Notes under the pieces: model-generated | Databases searched by the model: none | The model's input: the letters and a program-made list of their open reading frames with translations, nothing else | Told to the model about the DNA's origin: nothing | Origin: Leptolyngbya sp. KIOST-1 | GTDB lineage: Bacteria; Cyanobacteriota; Cyanobacteriia; Phormidesmidales; Phormidesmidaceae | DNA: 64,000 nucleotides | Assembly: GCF_000763385.1 (NCBI RefSeq) | Contig: NZ_JQFA01000002.1 | Location: forward strand, 1,240,001 to 1,304,000 | Direction: 5' to 3' | Position numbers and translations under genes: made by a program | Shown: piece by piece, positions 1-8,310 of the stretch | Layout: each line of letters opens with the position of its first letter | Position numbering within the stretch: position 1 is the stretch's first letter

Positions 1-181
1 ACTCATAGGATTACAATTTGCTCTCAGGTCAACCAGGTGCAACCTCAGGATAAATCCCTGGCTAACCCCCGAGGATAAATCCCTCTCTAACTTAGGGGAG
101 AAATCGTAAGACTTGATTAAGGGAGGCAGTCAAATCGGCCATCGGTAGCCCCCAGGCAACCCCGATAGCCAGGCTCAGACG
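1..181. other. Left-edge intergenic sequence
   Basis: No gene is recognised here. The stretch holds two near-identical copies of AGGATAAATCCCT, about 24 bases apart (near positions 48 and 73), each followed by a CTAAC-containing segment. It lies downstream of the glycosylase gene that ends at 182 and may include the end of a feature outside the window. Confidence 0.3.
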
Positions 182-853
182 TCACCGCTTCGAAACCGCT
201 TTAGACTCGCTGACGTACCAGCGCCAGGGCAGGTCAGCCCCCTGGGTAAGGCCAATGCGGGTAGTTTGAGTGAAGGCGATATCTCCCACATCGAGCCGCC
301 GCTGCCAGTCAGGCTCGCGATGCCCCAGCCACAGGCCGCTAGCCGGGGTCAGGGGCAGGTCGGTAAGGCTGCGATCGATCTCTAAGAGCTGGCACAGCTT
401 GCCGGGGCCAGCCCCCCAGCGGATGGGTTTCTCCGTTCGGTAGCCCGCTAACCAGGGGGGAATCGCGTCGAGTTCGACGGCGCGAATGAGGACGGCGCTG
501 GGGATGCGATCGCCATCCGTCACCACATTGAAGCAGTGGTACATGCCGTAGATCAGGTACACATAGCTAAAGCCGGGGGGACCAAACATGACCCGATTGC
601 GGGGCGTTTCGCGGCGGTAGGCGTGGCAGGCGGGGTCACCCTCGGTATAGGCCTCGGTTTCGACAATGGTGGCGACAAGCTGACGACCGTCGGCCCAGCG
701 CCGCACCAGCCGACAGCCCAGCAGGTCGGGAGCCACCTCCAAAGACGATCGCGCCAGCCAGGTCGGGGCAACAGGTTCAGGCTGGTTACAAAGCTTTACA
801 TTGCCCCCTGGGGCAGGCTTGTTAAGATGACTCAAAACCAAGGCTCCGATCAC
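182..853 (-). CDS. DNA-3-methyladenine glycosylase (AAG/MPG family)
   Basis: The protein is 223 residues and matches the alkyladenine DNA glycosylase family, which removes alkylated purines in base excision repair. Visible family features are the start of the fold (SLEVAPDLLGCRLVRR), the ETEAY segment carrying the catalytic Glu, the RNRVMFGPPGFSYVYLIYGM block lining the base pocket, and the FNVVT strand. The start is a GTG at 853, which leaves only 30 bp to the divergent small gene at 884. About 25 N-terminal residues precede the conserved domain, so translation may begin later. Family assignment is firm; the start is uncertain. Confidence 0.9.
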   Translation of the reverse strand: MIGALVLSHLNKPAPGGNVKLCNQPEPVAPTWLARSSLEVAPDLLGCRLVRRWADGRQLVATIVETEAYTEGDPACHAYRRETPRNRVMFGPPGFSYVYLIYGMYHCFNVVTDGDRIPSAVLIRAVELDAIPPWLAGYRTEKPIRWGAGPGKLCQLLEIDRSLTDLPLTPASGLWLGHREPDWQRRLDVGDIAFTQTTRIGLTQGADLPWRWYVSESKAVSKR

Positions 854-883
854 ATCGACCTACCTATCATCGCGACTGTTCCT

Positions 884-1006
884 ATGGATATCAAACTCAT
901 CCTCGCTATCCTGACCGGATTGTTTGTTGTGGCCAGCCTATTTTTTGGCACCAAAAACGGCTTCTACGACACCGACAACTACCATGGCAATGGTTCAGCC
1001 CACTAG
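884..1006 (+). CDS. Conserved 40-residue single-membrane-span protein
   Basis: This is a small gene starting at ATG 884 and ending at a TAG at 1006. Residues 4-21 (KLILAILTGLFVVASLFF) form one hydrophobic helix. A short polar tail follows with FYDTDNYHGNGSAH, rich in Asp, Asn, His and Gly. It resembles small conserved cyanobacterial membrane peptides of thylakoid complexes, but I cannot assign it to a named photosystem subunit. A long upstream extension of the same frame overlaps the divergent glycosylase gene and is unlikely to be translated. The lack of clear ribosome binding sequence lowers confidence. Confidence 0.6.
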   Translation: MDIKLILAILTGLFVVASLFFGTKNGFYDTDNYHGNGSAH

Positions 1007-1101
1007 GCACGGTGAGCGTTTGCTCAGCCACTGGCCCAGTCCATCGGCCTCAGGTTTTGCCGCTGCTCAGGGTAGCCGCTGCTTAGGGTGTTTGCCATTC
1101 C

Positions 1102-2778
1102 GTGAGTAATCTGGTCTGCTTTCCGTTTGGTGCGGGTCACGGCCAAGAAGGGCTGTGCCTGGAGTTGCGCATGGGGCCCCGGCGCATTGTGCTGGACTGT
1201 GGGCTGCGCGACCTGACGACCCTGGAGGCGGCCAGATCCCGCATCGAAACCGCCGATCTGCTCTTTTGCAGCCACGCCCACAGCGACCACGCTCGCGGCA
1301 TTTGGGACTTTAGCCAGCGGTTTCCCCAGGTACCCATCTACGGCAGCGAAGTCACGGCCCAGCTGCTGCCGCTCAACTGGCTGGGCCAAACCGTGCCCCC
1401 CCATCTGTGCCAGGCGCTGCCCTGGCAAACCCCCATCAGCCTGGCCGATGACCTGACGGTGCAGATCTGGCCAGCGGGCCACCTGCCGGGGGCCGCTTGC
1501 GCCCTGTTTACCTACCATTCGCCCCAGCGCCCCTACACGGTGTTTTTTACGGGCGATTTTTTTATGTCCAACTCGCGGCTGGTGGATGGCCTGCCCCTGG
1601 AGGCGCTGCGAAGCCTCAAGCCCGACGTGCTGATCATTGAGGGCAGCGCCGGTACCGCCCGCCACCCCCACCGCCGCCAGCAGGAAAATTTGCTGGCCAG
1701 CACCCTTTATAGCCTGGTGCAGCGGGGGCGATCGGTGCTCCTGCCCACGCCCACCCTGGGCATTGGCCAGGAACTGGTGATGCTGCTGCGTAGCCACCAC
1801 CAGTTCACCGGGCAGGACATCACGGTCTGGGTGGATGAAACCGTAGCGGCGGGCTGCGACCTGTACCTAGAGCTGATGCCGTCCTTTCCCAGCAGCGTGC
1901 AAAACTTTGCCCGCCACCAGCCGCTGTTTTGGGACGAGCGGATTTTGCCCCGCGTGCGGCGGCTGGGGGAAGACGGCTGCCCCGACGGGGAAGGTCCCTG
2001 CATTCTGATTGCCCACCGGGAGGCTGACCTCAGCGACCATTGCCGCATCTCACCCCAACCCTGGACGGTGCTGCTGCCCGATTCCTTTGCCACCGTGATG
2101 GCCGATACCCTGCTGGCCACTAGCCCCGACCCCAGCCCTACCCTGGGCTGGCTGCAAAGCCTGGTGCCAGAGCTAGAGTCGGAGCGGGTGCAGATTGACA
2201 CCTACCAGCTCACCACCCACAGCGATCGCGTCGGCACCACCCAGCTGATCCACAACCTCAGGCCCCAGCACGTGGCCTTTGTCCACGGCAAACCTACCTA
2301 CCTGGCCGACCTGGCAGGCCTGGAAGAACTGCAAACCCGCTACCAGCTTCACCTGCCCTCCGCCGGCAACGAGGTGGAGTTTCCTATCGGCGATCGCTTC
2401 ATTCAGCCCGCCGCCCCCGAACCGATCTTTGAAGGCGAAATCACCGAGGTTGACGACAGCGTGCTGCTGCTGCTGCCGGAGGCCCTCACCACCGACCCCC
2501 GCTGGGCCGCCCTGGCCGACACTGGCCTGGTACAGGCCCGCTGGCAGGGCAGCGAACTGGTGATCAAAGGCCTCACCCAGCGCGATCTGATGCGCACCGT
2601 TTCCAGTAGCGACGCCCCCTGGCAATCGCCCAGCTGCCAAACCTGCCGCTACCAGCGCGAAGGCCGCTGCCGCAGCGCCGACTCACCCCTCTCCGGGCTT
2701 CAGGTCAGCCCGGAGGGGGTTTGTCCAGCCTTTGAGGCCCGCCCGGTTCGGCCCGCGGATGATGAGGCGTCGGCGTAA
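1102..2778 (+). CDS. Metallo-beta-lactamase fold, beta-CASP-type hydrolase
   Basis: The 558-residue protein has the zinc signature SHAHSDHA near residue 57, a second ligand region GHLPGAA, and GDFFMS supplying a further Asp. IIEGSAG and the late VHGKP histidine block fit beta-CASP motifs, as in CPSF73- and RNase J-like nucleases. This predicts a metal-dependent nuclease acting on RNA or DNA; the substrate is unknown. The C terminus carries a Cys cluster (CQTCRYQREGRC, later VCPAF) that could bind a metal. The chosen start is GTG 1102, the first start giving the conserved N terminus MSNLVCFPFGAGHG. A short minisatellite follows the stop. Confidence 0.85.
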   Translation: MSNLVCFPFGAGHGQEGLCLELRMGPRRIVLDCGLRDLTTLEAARSRIETADLLFCSHAHSDHARGIWDFSQRFPQVPIYGSEVTAQLLPLNWLGQTVPPHLCQALPWQTPISLADDLTVQIWPAGHLPGAACALFTYHSPQRPYTVFFTGDFFMSNSRLVDGLPLEALRSLKPDVLIIEGSAGTARHPHRRQQENLLASTLYSLVQRGRSVLLPTPTLGIGQELVMLLRSHHQFTGQDITVWVDETVAAGCDLYLELMPSFPSSVQNFARHQPLFWDERILPRVRRLGEDGCPDGEGPCILIAHREADLSDHCRISPQPWTVLLPDSFATVMADTLLATSPDPSPTLGWLQSLVPELESERVQIDTYQLTTHSDRVGTTQLIHNLRPQHVAFVHGKPTYLADLAGLEELQTRYQLHLPSAGNEVEFPIGDRFIQPAAPEPIFEGEITEVDDSVLLLLPEALTTDPRWAALADTGLVQARWQGSELVIKGLTQRDLMRTVSSSDAPWQSPSCQTCRYQREGRCRSADSPLSGLQVSPEGVCPAFEARPVRPADDEASA

Positions 2779-2820
2779 GGGGTGGATGGGTGGGTGAGTG
2801 GATGGATAGATGGGTAGATG
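2779..2820. repeat. TGGGTGGA-type minisatellite
   Basis: Right after the stop of the beta-CASP gene lie imperfect units of the form GGATGGGTGGGTGAGTGGAT. The same G/T/A-rich units form a longer tract at 15530-15606, also just after a stop codon. Confidence 0.6.
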
Positions 2821-2866
2821 TAGCATCAAAACAACACCTGCCAACCTAACCCACCTCATCTTCAGC

Positions 2867-3265
2867 ATGGAAACTTACTGCCTGCGTGTCGCCCCTGGCC
2901 AGGATCTCAAGCAAGAATTACAGGCGTTTGCCCAGACCCAGGCGCTAGAGGCGGGTGTGATTCTTATGGGCTTGGGTAGTTTGACCCAGGCATCGCTGCG
3001 GTTCGCGGCAGAGTCGGAGGCAAGGGCGATCGCTGGGCCACTGGAGCTAGTTTCCCTCAGCGGTACGCTGTCGCGGCACGGCACGCACCTGCACGGGTCT
3101 GTGGCCGATGCCCAGGGCCGAGTCTACGGGGGCCACATCATGCCGGGCTGCTTGATTCGCACGACGGCGGAAATTGCCGTGGCCAACCTGCCCCACCTGC
3201 GCCTGCACCGCCAGCTAGATCCAGTCACCGGCTACCTGGAACTAGTCGTTGATCCATTGCCTTGA
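2867..3265 (+). CDS. PPC (DUF296) domain protein
   Basis: A 132-residue protein that is a single PPC/DUF296 domain, found in plant AT-hook proteins and in stand-alone bacterial proteins. Diagnostic stretches are FAQTQALEAGVILMGLGSL, the SLSGTLSRHGTHLHGSVAD block with His residues, and YGGHIMPGC. Prokaryotic members form trimers; their biochemical role is not settled. The start is ATG 2867 because this is where similarity begins; the frame is open further upstream into the minisatellite. Confidence 0.85.
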   Translation: METYCLRVAPGQDLKQELQAFAQTQALEAGVILMGLGSLTQASLRFAAESEARAIAGPLELVSLSGTLSRHGTHLHGSVADAQGRVYGGHIMPGCLIRTTAEIAVANLPHLRLHRQLDPVTGYLELVVDPLP

Positions 3266-3395
3266 ATCCGGTTCGGCTTTTCAGCTTTGCCAAGTTCTCA
3301 GGGCGGATGCTTGCCAATTGCCGCTAAAACCCTGCGAAGATTGACAACGCCTTCCCGATTAAACCCCAATTTGTCTACGGTTGCTCTGCCAATGG

Positions 3396-3405
3396 GTGTG
3401 ATACC
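3396..3405. repeat. 10-bp target-site duplication (left copy)
   Basis: GTGTGATACC at 3396-3405 directly abuts the left end of the ISAs1-type element and is repeated exactly at 4613-4622. Confidence 0.85.
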
Positions 3406-4612
3406 TAGGGCAAACGCATACTCGAGATGAGAATATTAAGACTCATTTCTAGGAAGTGAGTTATGTGTTCTGCCCAGCCCCTATCGCCGTTAATCGAGCA
3501 TTTTCAGTCATTAGACGACCCTCGCTGTAGCCACTTGGTTGAGCATCGATTGCTCGATATCATCGGGCTCACGCTTTGTGCGGTGATCTGTGGAGCCGAT
3601 AGCTGGGTAGATATTGCGGCCTATGGCCGTGCCAAAGAAGCTTGGCTGCGCGGTTTTCTGAGCCTACCCCACGGAATTCCCTCCCACGACACCATCGCCC
3701 GATTGTTTGCAGCCTTAGACTCCGCCGCCTTTCAGAGTTGCTTTGTCGCGTGGGTCAAGGCCGTCGCCCACCTCGGCTCAAGCGAACAGATAGCCATTGA
3801 CGGCAAGACATTGCGCCACTCCTATGACCGAGGGGGCGGCAAGGGAGCCATCCATATGGTGAGTGCTTGGGCCAATGAGCAGCGGTTGGTACTAGCCCAG
3901 GTCAAGGTGGATGAGAAATCCAACGAGATCACTGCGATTCCAGAGCTTCTGAAGGTTCTGGACCTCCAGGGATGCCTAGTCACCATTGATGCCATGGGCA
4001 CTCAAACCGCCATTGCTCACCAGATTATCGAAGGCCGTGGCGACTACATCTTGAGCCTTAAAGGCAATCAGGGCAACATTCACGAGGATGTCGAGCAGGT
4101 GTTTACCTGGGCGCGGCAGCAGGACTTTAAGGACATCTCCCACGAGTTTCATCAGACCATCACCCCTGGGCACGGGCGCATCGACATCCGCCGCCACTGG
4201 TTGCTCGATGGGGTCGAGCACCTCATCAACGCTGAGCGCTGGGTTGGCTTAAAACGCGTTGGCCTCGTGGAGGCTGAACGCCGTATCCTCGGTCAACCCC
4301 CGACCATTGAGCAGCGCTACTATCTCGTTAGTTTTGACGGCGATGTCCAACGCTTTGCCCAAGGGGTGCGCAGCCACTGGGGTATTGAAAACCAGCTCCA
4401 CTGGGTGCTCGATGTCGCCTTCCACGAAGATGCCTCTCGAATTCGTAAAGACCACGCCCCCGCTAATCTGGCCGTCGTCCGTCACATCGCCCTCAATCTG
4501 CTGCGTCAGGACACTTTTGCCAAAGGGGGTATCAAGGCTAAACGCTTGCAAGCAGGATGGGATAATGACTACCTAATTCGGCTACTCTCCTCCTGAGTAT
4601 GCGTTTGCCCTA
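3406..4612 (+). mobile_element. ISAs1-family insertion sequence, complete
   Basis: The element is 1207 bp with perfect terminal inverted repeats: TAGGGCAAACGCATACTC at the left end and its reverse complement at the right end. It is flanked by the 10-bp duplication GTGTGATACC, within the 8-10 bp range known for the family. The intact transposase, perfect ends and perfect duplication suggest a recent and possibly active copy. It interrupts an HNH endonuclease gene. Confidence 0.9.
3463..4596 (+). CDS. ISAs1-family DDE transposase
   Basis: The 377-residue protein matches ISAs1/H-repeat transposases. The N-terminal SLDDPRCSHLVEHRLLDIIG region is the family's conserved domain; IAIDGKTLRHSYD carries the first catalytic Asp, TIDAMGTQ the second, and HWGIENQLHWVLDVAFHEDA the Glu region. 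Length is normal and no frameshift is seen. It starts 57 bp inside the left end and stops 16 bp from the right end of the element. Confidence 0.93.
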   Translation: MCSAQPLSPLIEHFQSLDDPRCSHLVEHRLLDIIGLTLCAVICGADSWVDIAAYGRAKEAWLRGFLSLPHGIPSHDTIARLFAALDSAAFQSCFVAWVKAVAHLGSSEQIAIDGKTLRHSYDRGGGKGAIHMVSAWANEQRLVLAQVKVDEKSNEITAIPELLKVLDLQGCLVTIDAMGTQTAIAHQIIEGRGDYILSLKGNQGNIHEDVEQVFTWARQQDFKDISHEFHQTITPGHGRIDIRRHWLLDGVEHLINAERWVGLKRVGLVEAERRILGQPPTIEQRYYLVSFDGDVQRFAQGVRSHWGIENQLHWVLDVAFHEDASRIRKDHAPANLAVVRHIALNLLRQDTFAKGGIKAKRLQAGWDNDYLIRLLSS

Positions 4613-4622
4613 GTGTGATACC
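4613..4622. repeat. 10-bp target-site duplication (right copy)
   Basis: GTGTGATACC at the right end of the ISAs1-type element; identical to 3396-3405. Confidence 0.85.
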
Positions 4623-4924
4623 CAGCATGAGGGTAAAATCCTGGCTCCAAACAAAGTGTTCTCGCCACTGGTGCTGGCGCGGATTGTAGAGCGGAGCCAT
4701 ACAGCCTGTCACAGGGTCATAGGCTTCGGTCTGCACATACTTGCGGTTGTTGCAGCCCTGGCAACGCTAAATTCTCCAAATCGTCGCTGCCGCCCTTGGA
4801 TTGAGGAATGATGTGCTCAATGGAAAAGGGGTCTGGAGAATATTTGGCTTGGCAAAGACAGTACTCACAGCACCCAGAAGCCCGTTGGGTAACAGCTCGT
4901 TTCTGCTGCGAACTCAACGAAGGT

Positions 4925-5335
4925 TTAGCCATAAACAACAGGCTTGATACCTAGATCGTCCATGACATTCTCTAAGGATTGCTGCCGTAATGCAGCGAGC
5001 TGCACTAGGGCTTGAATGCGATCGACGTTGAGAGCTTCGATCTGGTCTGAGATCTCAATTAGTCGATGGTGCTCATCGGCGGTTAAGGTCTCGGTCTGGC
5101 GCTTGTCAATGAGGGCATAGTACTCGTCCCACATATCAGCGGAGAGGCCGAGATTGATTTGCTGGAGTAAGTCAGCTTTTTCTGTGGGCAACTGGGTAGC
5201 TGTAGCCTTGTTGGCCGCTAGCCGAGTATGCAAGGTTTCTAAGATATAGCGCTGCGGATCAAGCCCCTGCTTAGCGGCTTCTGTCCGAAGCTGTGCTTCC
5301 AATTCTGGGGAGAGATCGAGAGTGATTTGAGTCAT
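4925..5335 (-). CDS. Unknown protein coupled to the HNH endonuclease gene
   Basis: The 136-residue protein starts MTQITLDLSPELEAQLRTEA, which looks like a short beta strand plus helix as in ribbon-helix-helix antitoxins. It continues as a helical region (DMWDEYYALIDKRQTETLT) ending GIKPVVYG. Its stop overlaps the HNH start by 8 bp, so the two genes form a translationally coupled pair. The pairing hints at a joint role, possibly toxin-antitoxin-like, but function is not known. It remains intact although its partner is broken. Confidence 0.7.
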   Translation of the reverse strand: MTQITLDLSPELEAQLRTEAAKQGLDPQRYILETLHTRLAANKATATQLPTEKADLLQQINLGLSADMWDEYYALIDKRQTETLTADEHHRLIEISDQIEALNVDRIQALVQLAALRQQSLENVMDDLGIKPVVYG

Positions 5336-5387
5336 AGGATCACTAGAGCTAGTTTAGAATCTCTTGCGGGCTCTTTGGCTTTTGATT

Positions 5388-6341
5388 CTACTCCTCGACC
5401 CGGTAGCCAAAGTCTTCGAGGCGGCTGCGGGACTGTCGCCATTTGGGTACGACTTTGACGAATAGCTCCAGGTAGACCTGGCCCATGACCAGCTTTTGAA
5501 TTTGCTGGCGGGCGTCGGAGCCGATGGTCTTCAGCATGCTGCCCTTTTTGCCGATCAAAATGCCCTTTTGCGACTCGCGCTCGACGTGGATAGTGGCGAG
5601 AATGCGGGTGATGTTGGTGTCTTCCTCCACTCGGTCCACGGCGATCGCCACCGAGTGGGGCACCTCCTCCCGCGTATTCAGCAAAATTTGCTCGCGGATC
5701 AGTTCGCCCATGATGAAGCGCTCGGGCTGGTCGGTGACCAGATCGGGCGGGTAGTAGTAGGGGCCGGGGTCGAGCTGGTCGATCAGGGTTGCCAGCAGGG
5801 TGTCGAGGCTGGTTTCGTGCAGGGCCGAGAACTTGACCAGGGGCCAGCCGTGGGCATCGGCCAGGGTCTGGTAGCTGGCGTCGAGGGGGGCGATCGCCTC
5901 CGGATCCTCCGGCTGCTGGTCCACTTTGTTCATGCCCAAAATCACCGGGCCGCTGCTGTGGGCGAGCAGCTCGGCCACAAACTGGTCGCCCCGCCCCGCC
6001 TCGGCGCTGCCATCGACCACAAACAGGGTGGCATCGACTGAGTCGATCGCCATGCGGGCGTTTTTGACCAAAATCTTGCCCAACTCGTGGTGGGGCTTGT
6101 GGATGCCGGGGGTATCGACAAAAATAATCTGCGCCTGGTCGTTAGTCAAAATGCCGCGCAGGCGGTTGCGGGTGGTCTGGGCGGTGGGGGAGGTAATCGC
6201 CACCTTCTGGCCCACCAGGGCGTTCATCAGGGTCGATTTGCCCACGTTGGGGCGGCCCACAATCCCCACAAACCCGGACTTAAACCCCTCCGGCGGGGTG
6301 GGAATGGCGCTGTAGCCAACCGGGTCAAAGGTGTCGGTCAT
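5388..6341 (-). CDS. era: GTPase Era
   Basis: 317 residues from ATG 6341. Era is a Ras-like GTPase that binds 16S rRNA and helps mature the 30S subunit. Visible motifs: P-loop GIVGRPNVGKST, switch region TAQTTRNR, DTPGIHKP (G3), NKVD (G4) and SALH (G5). A C-terminal KH domain follows, with GILIGKKGSMLKTIG and the FVKVVPKWR strand. The frame is open upstream for 11 more codons, but these overlap the yjbQ-like gene, whose stop is 1 bp away. The two genes are very likely co-transcribed. Confidence 0.96.
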   Translation of the reverse strand: MTDTFDPVGYSAIPTPPEGFKSGFVGIVGRPNVGKSTLMNALVGQKVAITSPTAQTTRNRLRGILTNDQAQIIFVDTPGIHKPHHELGKILVKNARMAIDSVDATLFVVDGSAEAGRGDQFVAELLAHSSGPVILGMNKVDQQPEDPEAIAPLDASYQTLADAHGWPLVKFSALHETSLDTLLATLIDQLDPGPYYYPPDLVTDQPERFIMGELIREQILLNTREEVPHSVAIAVDRVEEDTNITRILATIHVERESQKGILIGKKGSMLKTIGSDARQQIQKLVMGQVYLELFVKVVPKWRQSRSRLEDFGYRVEE

Positions 6342-6342
6342 G

Positions 6343-6780
6343 CTAGTAGCCCATGACGTGGACCACGACCTCACGGGCTGCCCCCCGCGCCCGGTGTTCC
6401 CAGAGGTAAATGCCCTGCCAGGTGCCCAGGGCCAGCCGCCCGTTCGTCACCGGGATGGTTTCGCTGGTGTGGGTCAGCACCGTGCGGATGTGGGCGGGCA
6501 TGTCGTCGGGGCCCTCGGTGCTGTGCACGTAGTGGTTGCCCTCGGGCACCAGCTGGGCCAGAAAGTTCTCCAGGTCCACCAGCACATCCGGGTCAGCGTT
6601 TTCCTGGATGATCAGGCTGGCGGAGGTGTGGCGCAAAAACACCGTGCACAGACCGGTCTCAACGCCAGAGGCGCGCACCACTTCGTTGACTTCAGCGGTA
6701 AACCGCTGGAGGGATTTGCCCCGCGATCGCAGGGTAAGCACCTGCTGGTGATGGCGAGTGGTGGCGGTGTTGGGTGTCAT
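6343..6780 (-). CDS. YjbQ/UPF0047 family protein
   Basis: A 145-residue single-domain protein of the YjbQ family (called secondary thiamine-phosphate synthase in some databases). Conserved stretches are LCTVFLRHTSASLIIQENAD with the characteristic His-Thr-Ser-Ala, GNHYVHSTEGPDDMPAHIR, and LALGTWQGIYLWEHR. The physiological role is not established. It ends one base before the era start, so the two form an operon with this gene first. Confidence 0.92.
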   Translation of the reverse strand: MTPNTATTRHHQQVLTLRSRGKSLQRFTAEVNEVVRASGVETGLCTVFLRHTSASLIIQENADPDVLVDLENFLAQLVPEGNHYVHSTEGPDDMPAHIRTVLTHTSETIPVTNGRLALGTWQGIYLWEHRARGAAREVVVHVMGY

Positions 6781-7019
6781 CGGTAAATTATTAAAATAGA
6801 CCGCTCTCTATTGTGTCAGACTTATTCGCCCTAGGGAAAATTAGCTGACGTTTCTATACCTGAAGGAGGAGGGCTGCGTGGTTGGGCCAGGAGCTGTCCT
6901 CCAGTATCGCCGATGTTCTCAGGGACAGCGATCGCAGCCCCTGGACTGCTATTTCAGGCGGCCATGGCACGGCTCGAAGGTAAAGGGTTGGTGACCAAAA
7001 CTGGTGACCCGCCCTCAGC

Positions 7020-7343
7020 TCACTCCATACACAGCGGCACCAACCGTCCCTGGGTGGTCAGCCCCAGCCGCATCGGCGCGTTGGCCAGAATGGGGGAGCC
7101 GGTCAGGGCGCACACCTGATCGCGCTCCGCCACCGCGCCAAAGCTGGCGCAGATGTCGTCGGACTGAATTTGAACGGGGCTTGCCCCAGTCCCCTGCTCC
7201 ACGTACTGCCAGAGAATGTCGCGAATCAACGCCTGATACCCGCGATCCCCCGCCAGGGCCTTGAGTTTTTCCTTCAGCGATCGCTCCAGGCGAATGCTGG
7301 TGACTTCCATTTCAGTCGTCGATACGCGGGTTAGGGTTGGCAT
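7020..7343 (-). CDS. Small ribbon-helix-helix-like protein
   Basis: About 107 residues from ATG 7343; a later ATG at 7310 gives MEVTSIRLERSLKEKLKALA, the start of a likely ribbon-helix-helix DNA-binding fold (strand, then helices to LWQYVEQG). The C-terminal half (DDICASFGAVAERDQVCALTG) contains scattered Cys residues and is not recognised. Nothing co-directional is close. A pair of direct repeats and a palindrome lie 135-170 bp upstream and could be its operator (inference). Confidence 0.65.
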   Translation of the reverse strand: MPTLTRVSTTEMEVTSIRLERSLKEKLKALAGDRGYQALIRDILWQYVEQGTGASPVQIQSDDICASFGAVAERDQVCALTGSPILANAPMRLGLTTQGRLVPLCME

Positions 7344-7370
7344 CGGCGGGCACACCTCCAAAAAGAACAC

Positions 7371-8310
7371 AGTTTTTTTTTGCCAGAGTCAGTCACAAAC
7401 CATCAGCCTGAGTCACTAACCAGTAGGGTTTCACGCCGCTGCTGCGACCGTGACGACCTGACAGCTCAGACAGACTGGACACAATTGCTAGACACAATTG
7501 TATTACACGTGTAGTATTAACGTTATTCGAGCGTATCCGTCAAGTCTCAGCGGTCCGGCCTCAATAGTCTGAGTCCGAGGCGCTTGAGCCAGCGGCTGCT
7601 CTCACTGCCTTCCTAAGCCTTGTTGTTTTACGCTTGAGGAACTCTGCCATGCTAAGCACTTTGTCTACTGGCACCGCCTTTGAAATCGCCGCCACCACGG
7701 GCGATGCTGGCCAGCTAGGCATGGCGGCGGAGTTCGATGGTTACTTGAGCGACCGCATTGGCGGCCTGATCCACCCCATCGGTGGGGCGGCCCTGGGCGG
7801 TTTCCACAGGACAGATCTATTCCCAGGGATGGCCCTCGGGGGCGATCGCCAGTGGGACAGTCAGTTCCCAGGGTTCACGCCATCCCCCAGGTGGTGGGGA
7901 TACCTGGACCAGGGCGATGCCATTAGCGATTGCATTGGCGATCGCATCCCTCAGCGGTATCTCCGCCCTCAGCATTTTGTGTCTCAGCATTAACCTAACC
8001 TCCCAACTGGTTTAGTTCCTTGGGGTTTAGTTCCTTGGGGTTTAGCCCCTCGGGGCTCATCGCCTGGGAAGGGCCCTCTGTGGCCCCTGCCGTTTGGCTC
8101 AGGCTCCAGGTTTGGATTTGCAGCACCATTGCCGCCGCCGTTGGCCCCGAGCGCCAGAGGTTCGTGTCGGTATTTGCCCACGGCATGGCCTGTAATCGCC
8201 ATCTCCTCTGCCCGTGGGCCACCGCCCGAGCCCGGCGGGCCGCTGCCGCCTCGACACAGCAGAACTTAAGCGCCGAAACCAACTCACAAGTATTCAAGGC
8301 ATGAGAGCTC
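7371..8310. other. 940-bp region without a convincing gene
   Basis: Open frames exist on both strands (for example 7634-7993 plus and 7995-8312 minus), but none has a recognisable domain, a good ribosome binding site or natural-looking composition. The region contains a 9-T run near 7372, direct repeats and a palindrome at 7478-7517, and a tandem repeat near 8009-8050 built on TTTAGTTCCTTGGGG. Confidence 0.5.
7478..7517. promoter_or_regulatory. Direct repeats plus ACACGTGT palindrome
   Basis: GACACAATTG occurs at 7478-7487 and again at 7491-7500. It is followed by ATTACACGTGTAGTAT (7502-7517), which is centred on the perfect palindrome ACACGTGT. This arrangement resembles an operator and sits upstream of the minus-strand small ribbon-helix-helix-like gene. 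No protein can be assigned to it from sequence. Confidence 0.3.

Larger units (their letters stand above)
3298..4932 (-). pseudogene. HNH endonuclease gene, interrupted by an IS and frameshifted
   Basis: Reading from ATG 4932, the gene encodes MAKPSLSSQQKRAVTQRASG, a CCEYCLCQ zinc-binding pair, and the HNH core FSIEHIIPQSKGGSDDLENLA. At about 4763 the frame shifts: deleting one T or assuming a 5-base deletion restores CQGCNNRKY, the second Cys pair. The restored frame runs to 4613, where a complete ISAs1-type element interrupts it. It continues on the other side at 3405 as TPIGRATVDKLGFNREG and ends at a TGA at 3298-3300. The gene overlaps the end of its upstream neighbour by 8 bp, so the two were translationally coupled. 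Two independent lesions make it non-functional. Confidence 0.85.

Noticed and set aside
884-1006. Assigning the 40-residue peptide to PsbN, PsaM or Psb30
   Set aside because: Remembered sequences of these subunits do not match, so it is left unnamed.
7634-7993. A 119-codon plus-strand frame in the gene-free stretch
   Set aside because: No recognisable domain or ribosome binding site, and the composition does not stand out from the other frames. Kept only as a note within the gene-free region.
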